From positions 1 to 43,635 of the IMG/VR virus record IMGVR_UViG_3300021420_000066: DNA of 43,635 nucleotides. One strand, given 5' to 3'. Below, one piece after another: positions 39,222 to 43,635 of this stretch (position 1 is its first letter; each line of letters begins with the position of its first letter). The stretch is from a virus. The translations under genes and the position numbers were made by a program. The notes under the pieces are model-generated. The model had not been told where the DNA came from. It saw only the letters and a list, made by a program, of their open reading frames with translations, and ran no database searches.

Positions 39222-39929
39222 TCACGGTAGGTTGAATCCGGTATCCTGCAGGTAATCCTGCTGTTCGTTCGTCATGCCCTGATAGTTGCCGGTGCTGTTC
39301 TGATATGCGGCACCGCCTGCGCCACCGCTCGCCAGAGACGACAGTCCGAACATCTTGCCGATCGCGCCGAATGCGTTGGTGAGATTGGTCGAATAGGTGG
39401 TATCGAGCTGCACCTGCGCCTGCCCGGCCTGGAACAGCGCCTGGTCGGCAGCACTGATTTCCGCACCGCCGGTTTGCATCAGCGAATTGCCGCTGGAAAT
39501 CTGCCCGAGCCCCAACTGGATGGTCGACTGGATCATCTGCTGCGCCATCGCATTGACCTGCGCGTCGACATTGCCCTGTTGCGTGATCGCGGCGGTGTCG
39601 GCATCGGGGTTGCGACCCATGTTGTAGAACATCTGCCGCGACTGGTTAGTCAGCCCGCTCTCGTACTGGCCGAGTTGCGCCTGCTGCGGCGCCGTCAACG
39701 TCCCGGCGGCGGCGTTGGCCAGCGTCTGCTCGCCAGCACCGACGAAGGATTGGCCCTGCGAGATGTTGTTGGCTCCGGTGGATTGCAGCCATGGTGCATC
39801 GGCGGTGGCCTGCCCGAACTGCGACGGCAGTTTGCCCGGTCCCTGCGCCAGCAGCGAGCCGACACCGAGCGCGCCAACGCCCAGCGACAATGGAGAGAGG
39901 CCACCGATACCTGCCAATAAGTCACTCAT
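39222..39929 (-). CDS. Internal virion protein, Gly/Gln-rich
   Basis: 235 aa. N-terminal Gly-rich hydrophobic run (LAGIGGLSPLSLGVGALGVG), then Gln/Asn/Ala helices (QQGNVDAQVNAMAQQMIQST). Matches the small membrane-active ejection protein (gp14-like). Order and composition support this. Confidence 0.65.
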   Translation of the reverse strand: MSDLLAGIGGLSPLSLGVGALGVGSLLAQGPGKLPSQFGQATADAPWLQSTGANNISQGQSFVGAGEQTLANAAAGTLTAPQQAQLGQYESGLTNQSRQMFYNMGRNPDADTAAITQQGNVDAQVNAMAQQMIQSTIQLGLGQISSGNSLMQTGGAEISAADQALFQAGQAQVQLDTTYSTNLTNAFGAIGKMFGLSSLASGGAGGAAYQNSTGNYQGMTNEQQDYLQDTGFNLP

Positions 39930-39932
39930 AGG

Positions 39933-40097
39933 TCAGCCTCCGCTCTTATTAGTTAAACGATCAATTATGGCCACCAGAGTTTTGACAAGCTGATAATCAA
40001 AACAGCACTCAGGATTGTCTGGCGATGCCCCCTCGACTTGATTGCGTGCGTTCTCCACACAACGTCTTTCCTGCTCGCTGAGTGCCGTCTTCCTCAT
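39933..40097 (-). CDS. 54-aa protein
   Basis: ATG 40095-40097 overlapping the upstream stop (ATGA). MRKTALSEQERRCVENARNQ; two adjacent Cys. Helical, function unknown. Confidence 0.5.
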   Translation of the reverse strand: MRKTALSEQERRCVENARNQVEGASPDNPECCFDYQLVKTLVAIIDRLTNKSGG

Positions 40098-40414
40098 AGC
40101 GCTGGTTTCCCGAATGGCGAGGCGAGACCGGCAGCGGGCGCCGTCCCTTGGGTTGAATCAACGGGCGCACCGGGCATTTGCGGCGTGGCGCCCGCCCCCG
40201 ACGACAGTACACCACCCCCGAGCGGGCCGGGCGAGCCAATTCCGGGCATCTGTGGCGCGGCGGGCATGCCTCCGGCCGGTGGAGCGACGCTTTGCGCCTC
40301 TCCACCGCCGACTGGCCCGGTTAGCGGAGTGGACATTCCGCCTTGGGGACTCTGAACAGCAGGGTCGGGCATCTCCGGGATGCCGAAGTTCTGCATGAAG
40401 TTACTCCCGAACAT
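40094..40414 (-). CDS. Pro/Gly-rich small protein
   Basis: 106 aa (ATG 40412-40414, AGGA 8 nt upstream). PPAGGMPAAPQMPGIGSPGP; similar composition to 4840-5265. Overlaps the end of the HNH gene by 14 nt. Confidence 0.55.
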   Translation of the reverse strand: MFGSNFMQNFGIPEMPDPAVQSPQGGMSTPLTGPVGGGEAQSVAPPAGGMPAAPQMPGIGSPGPLGGGVLSSGAGATPQMPGAPVDSTQGTAPAAGLASPFGKPAL

Positions 40415-40826
40415 GTCTGCGGTCCTCTCTACTTTTAATGCGAGAGATAACGCTTGCATCCACGTCGTATCTCCTGCCGAGGGCGGCGTTACTCTCGGTT
40501 GACAAGCGAATGTTTCTTACATCCTGATCTGAGAGCTTACAGGGCATTCGTCCTTTTGAGATGGCATCTTTGATGTTGTCATATTGTGACCCGAGAAAAA
40601 GATGATCTGGATTGACGCAGCACGGCATGTCACAGCTATGCAGAACATTTCGACCCAGCGGTTTCTCGCCTCGATAGATTTCCCAAGAGACTCTATGAGC
40701 AAGATGAAGTTTTCGTCCTATGCCAAATTTTCCATACCCATTCCGATGCACCGCCGCCGTCCACAGCCAGCAACCGCTATTCGGCTCTGGAATGTACTTC
40801 GATTCGAATCTCTCTTGCAGGCTCAT
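40401..40826 (-). CDS. HNH endonuclease, third copy
   Basis: 141 aa. MSLQERFESKYIPEPNSGCW, AHRVSWEIYRGEKPLGR, LHSCDMPCCVNPDHLFLG and a C-terminal helix-turn-helix (ALGRRYDVDASVISRIKSRE). Shares N-terminus with 35435-35914. ATGA overlap with the upstream gene. Free-standing homing element. Confidence 0.85.
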   Translation of the reverse strand: MSLQERFESKYIPEPNSGCWLWTAAVHRNGYGKFGIGRKLHLAHRVSWEIYRGEKPLGRNVLHSCDMPCCVNPDHLFLGSQYDNIKDAISKGRMPCKLSDQDVRNIRLSTESNAALGRRYDVDASVISRIKSREDRRHVRE

Positions 40827-41173
40827 GTGATACCTAGAAGTTGTCTTATGACGGAGTGTTCCGATGCGTGATACCCGGTCCAGTTGTAAAAATCATTTTC
40901 ATCATCTAGATTGACCGCTCCCAAGTCGATCCCTGTAATTCCTAACGTCGCCCTCAATAGTAGATGACTCTGGGCGTGGGATTGCACAATAGACGTTCTG
41001 GATTGCCCGGCTGTCAAGAACGATAGAAAATCAAAATCAGGAATTACAATCGGGGGCGTCTGTTGGGAGAGAACCTGAACGAATTGAATGTGTTCTCGCA
41101 TGTGAGAAACGTCCCATGCGCCGTAGCCGGCGAGATCGTTGAACGTCACCTGATCGGGCTGGAACTGCGGCAT
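40823..41173 (-). CDS. Head-tail region protein
   Basis: 116 aa. MPQFQPDQVTFNDLAGYGAW, DFYNWTGYHASEHSVIRQLL; acidic, mixed. Between nozzle and HNH. No family recognised. Confidence 0.65.
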   Translation of the reverse strand: MPQFQPDQVTFNDLAGYGAWDVSHMREHIQFVQVLSQQTPPIVIPDFDFLSFLTAGQSRTSIVQSHAQSHLLLRATLGITGIDLGAVNLDDENDFYNWTGYHASEHSVIRQLLGIT

Positions 41174-43362
41174 TACTTGTTGCCCACGTTGGTCTCCTGG
41201 TACTCAAGGGTCAAATTGGTCATGGTGAAGTTGGCCAGCGTCCCGGTCACGGTAGCGCCGAGATAGCGGCCAGCTCCGTCCCCGGTAACGGTTAGCGCGT
41301 TGAAGCCCGCCACGACGTTCTCCAGATAAGTCTGACTGCCCTCATTGGTGTCCATCGAGACGTTGAACTTGACGTTGGCCGTGGTAGTGGCGGCGAAACC
41401 TATGCGCAATGTCTTCTTCCTTTGCACCGCATTGCCGTGATGGGTCAATGCGGTCTGCAATTTGAACACCACCGGCTGTGCGGCGTTGGCGAGGATTTGC
41501 GTGATGTCCTGCCCGGAAGAGGCGAAGGTCAGCGTGCGTCCGCTAGCGAGCGTCGAGGCGGTGGCGACCGCGGTCAACCCCGTGCCCTGGTTGATGACGA
41601 ACCATTTCTTGTCGGTGAAGGCCAGCAGGATCGAGCGCTCGTTGGCGAGCGGGTCTTTGTAGCGCACCAGCCAGGCGATGTGATGGATGTTGTTGATGTC
41701 GGCGATGCAGGACTGCGGCTCCTGGGTGAAATCAATCAGTCGGAAGATGCCGTCCATGTCGTCGGAGACTTTCTGCACACTTGAGCCGAACACCGCATAG
41801 ACGCCATTGGTGTTGGCGAAGAAGAACACCCGGTTGAACGAGCCGCAACTATTGGTGTAGATCGTGCCCTGGTCGCTCGATAGCGTCAGGATGGTGAACA
41901 GCGTGATGTTGCCGAGCGAGTTGAGCGAGATGTTGCCGATCTGCTTCACCGACTGGTCGCCCATGATCCACAGGTAGTTGTTGAAATTCCGCAGAGCGGT
42001 GATGGAATGAGTGAGGTCGGCGTCGGTGATGGTCAGCGAGCCCGAGGCGTTGGTGGCGGAAAAATCGTCGAAGCCTGCCGTGCCGGTGTACTGCAGCAGA
42101 CGAAAATTGCCGCCCGGAGACATGCCGTTGAGCCACACTCTTCCGCCGAACACCGCCAGCGTGTTGCCCTTGGGCACGAACGGCCAGACGTGGGCGGTGG
42201 CGGATGCGCCGGTGCCACCACCACCGCTGAAGCCTACGGTGAGAACGTCGCTCGCCAGATAGCCGGCGCCTGGATTGGTCAGGGTGACCGAGGTGACGCC
42301 GGAGCCGCCGACCACCGCTGCCGCGGTTGCGCCCGACCCGGCACCACCGCCGGTGAACGACACCGATGGCGCCGAGGTATAGCCCGAGCCGCCGCTGGTC
42401 ACCGTGATCGACAGCACGCGGCCGTTGCCAACGGTGCAGGTGGCGGCCGGCGAGAAGCCGCCAGCGCCGAAGGTGCCGCCGGAAAACACCACGGCGGGCG
42501 CGCTGGTATAGCCCGACCCGGCCGTCACGATCGAGATGCCGGTCACCACGAAGAACCCGAAGGCATTGACGGAAAACGTGGATTGCGCCGTGGCGCCAGA
42601 GCCGCCGCCGCCCGAGAATGACGTCACCACCGGTGTCGGAAGATTGATGTCGCGGTAAGCGCCAGGATTGGTGACGGTGACGGTGTTGACGCCACGCGGG
42701 TCGATGGTGGCGGTTGCCGCTGCTCCGATGCCGCCGCCGCCGGCAAACACCACGCCTGGTGCCGGGCCATATCCCGAGCCGCCATTGATGACGTTGACGG
42801 CAACCACCGCCGGTGTGCCGATGGTGGCGACCGCGGTAGCGCCGGTGCCGGAGCCGCCGGTGATGGTCACGGTCGGCGGCGAGGTGTAGTTGGCGCCCGG
42901 TGCGGTCAGGGTGATGACCGGCGAGACGCCGCCCTGCTGCACGAATGCGGTGCCGTCCCAGGTCGAATAGCCGGCGGTCGGGTCGTTGATCAGGATGCGC
43001 AGGCTCTGCCACACCGTCATGTCAGGGTTGGAGAAGGTGCCGGGCGAGGCGAACCGGGCCGAGATGCCGGTCGCGATGTTGGTGGCCCAGCCGGCGCCGT
43101 TGGTGGTGAACGAGATGATGTAATCGACCGCGCCGATGTTGGCGTAGTATTGCAGGTTGATGCTGTCGGCGATGTTTGAGATCGCCGTATTAGGCCCCGG
43201 TACGGTCACCAGATTGTTGGGCGCGATCGGCTGCAGGTTTTCCAGCCACGCCAGTTCCTTTTCGTTGAGCGCCTGGCGCACGCTCTGGGTATTCATCTTC
43301 TCGAACTGCTCGAAGACGATGAACTTACTTTCAGCGCGCTGCACCTGTCCAGGCGGGGGCAT
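41173..43362 (-). CDS. Nozzle / tail-tubular-B-like protein with beta repeats
   Basis: 729 aa. N-terminus LNEKELAWLENLQPIAPNNL, then six glycine-rich units (residues about 145-375; NGGSGYGPAP, TAGSGYTSAP, SGGSGYTSAP). C-terminal half VFGGRVWLNG...LWIMGDQSVKQIGNI...SSDQGTIYTNSCGSFNRVFF, then MDGIFRLIDF, is the beta-propeller pattern of T7 gp12/P22 gp10-type nozzles. Directly downstream of the adaptor gene (ATG 4 nt after its stop, GAGGTG ribosome site). Confidence 0.8.
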   Translation of the reverse strand: MPPPGQVQRAESKFIVFEQFEKMNTQSVRQALNEKELAWLENLQPIAPNNLVTVPGPNTAISNIADSINLQYYANIGAVDYIISFTTNGAGWATNIATGISARFASPGTFSNPDMTVWQSLRILINDPTAGYSTWDGTAFVQQGGVSPVITLTAPGANYTSPPTVTITGGSGTGATAVATIGTPAVVAVNVINGGSGYGPAPGVVFAGGGGIGAAATATIDPRGVNTVTVTNPGAYRDINLPTPVVTSFSGGGGSGATAQSTFSVNAFGFFVVTGISIVTAGSGYTSAPAVVFSGGTFGAGGFSPAATCTVGNGRVLSITVTSGGSGYTSAPSVSFTGGGAGSGATAAAVVGGSGVTSVTLTNPGAGYLASDVLTVGFSGGGGTGASATAHVWPFVPKGNTLAVFGGRVWLNGMSPGGNFRLLQYTGTAGFDDFSATNASGSLTITDADLTHSITALRNFNNYLWIMGDQSVKQIGNISLNSLGNITLFTILTLSSDQGTIYTNSCGSFNRVFFFANTNGVYAVFGSSVQKVSDDMDGIFRLIDFTQEPQSCIADINNIHHIAWLVRYKDPLANERSILLAFTDKKWFVINQGTGLTAVATASTLASGRTLTFASSGQDITQILANAAQPVVFKLQTALTHHGNAVQRKKTLRIGFAATTTANVKFNVSMDTNEGSQTYLENVVAGFNALTVTGDGAGRYLGATVTGTLANFTMTNLTLEYQETNVGNK

Positions 43363-43365
43363 GGC

Positions 43366-43635
43366 TCACCTCGACACGCGGCGCTGGAAATTCTTGTTGT
43401 AGATGTTCGGAATGCGCACCCCGCCGGTGCCGATGATGATGCGCGGCACGCGGTTCTCGTACTTCTTCAGCATGTAGTCGGACTGCTGGAAATTCTGCAG
43501 TTTCAAAAGGCAGAGGTGCGCCGCGTAATACTGCACGGCGTCGGCATATTGCGGCGCGATCTGGGTCTCGGCGTCGCCCGGATTGAGCAGCGGGATCGGC
43601 AGGCAGATCACGTCCCATTCCGTGACATAGGACTG
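43366..43635 (-). CDS. Head-tail adaptor-like protein (C-terminal part)
   Basis: Continuation of the gene at 1-842 across the circle junction; stop 43366-43368. Sequence ...LPIPLLNPGDAETQIAPQYADAV then a helical end with IIIGTGGVRIPNIYNKNFQR. The first 131 bases repeat window 1-131. A GTG inside this part (43609-43611) is an internal codon, not the start. Confidence 0.85.
   Translation of the reverse strand, partial: QSYVTEWDVICLPIPLLNPGDAETQIAPQYADAVQYYAAHLCLLKLQNFQQSDYMLKKYENRVPRIIIGTGGVRIPNIYNKNFQRRVSR
43505..43635. repeat. Terminal overlap, right copy
   Basis: Right copy of the 131-base overlap, differing from 1-131 at five wobble positions. Removing one copy gives a circle of 43,504 bp and a 326-aa adaptor gene with no break (327 codons). 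Confidence 0.9.

Noticed and set aside
43366-43611. 81-aa stand-alone gene starting at GTG 43611
   Set aside because: The frame is open to the window end and continues at base 842 across the circle; the GTG is an internal Val codon.

Overview
The window is essentially a complete bacteriophage genome of about 43.5 kb, GC-rich by eye. The first and last 131 bases are the same stretch of one gene, with 5 mismatches that are all synonymous, so the sequence closes on itself as a circle of about 43,504 bp. Gene content and order (large terminase, portal, scaffold, capsid, two head-tail/nozzle proteins, three internal-virion-like proteins, spike, endolysin; no tail tube, sheath or tape measure) fit a short-tailed podovirus-like phage. 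A GcrA-type regulator and small rhizobial-type proteins point to an alphaproteobacterial host, probably Rhizobiales; this is inference. No RNA polymerase, DNA polymerase, tyrosine integrase, tRNA or CRISPR was seen, so transcription probably uses host sigma70-like promoters.

Layout. (a) 13.9 kb down to 1, then 43.6 kb down to 22.7 kb, minus strand: one long, tightly packed late block. It starts with small regulatory proteins, an alpha/beta hydrolase, a serine recombinase lacking its DNA-binding domain and a secreted Cys-rich protein. Then come terminase, portal, scaffold, capsid, adaptor, nozzle, ejection proteins, a beta-helix spike, an unusual Trp-rich repeat protein, an endolysin joined to a holin-like segment, a papain-like protein and a lipoprotein. 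Nearly all genes are joined by ATGA or TGATG overlaps. (b) 14.0-16.1 kb, plus strand: an early cluster of very small proteins behind a TTGACA promoter. (c) 18.4-16.0 kb, minus strand: a leaderless Cro/CI-like repressor, a GcrA homologue, a DUF559-type nuclease and a replication protein whose gene contains iteron-like repeats beside an AT-rich stretch, a likely lambda-type origin. (d) 18.5-22.7 kb, plus strand: a recombination module (PD-(D/E)XK exonuclease and RecA-like ATPase) with many zinc-ribbon or membrane peptides.

Points that stand out: the embedded origin, the 853-aa Trp-rich repeat protein, the endolysin-holin fusion, a promoter/16-aa peptide/terminator cassette after the portal gene, GSGY beta-repeats spread through three neighbouring head-tail proteins, three HNH endonucleases each inserted exactly at an ATGA gene junction, and the repressor/GcrA switch with a GANTC site inside a promoter -10 element. 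Whether the phage is temperate is open: repressors and a serine recombinase are present, but no typical integrase or att site was recognised.
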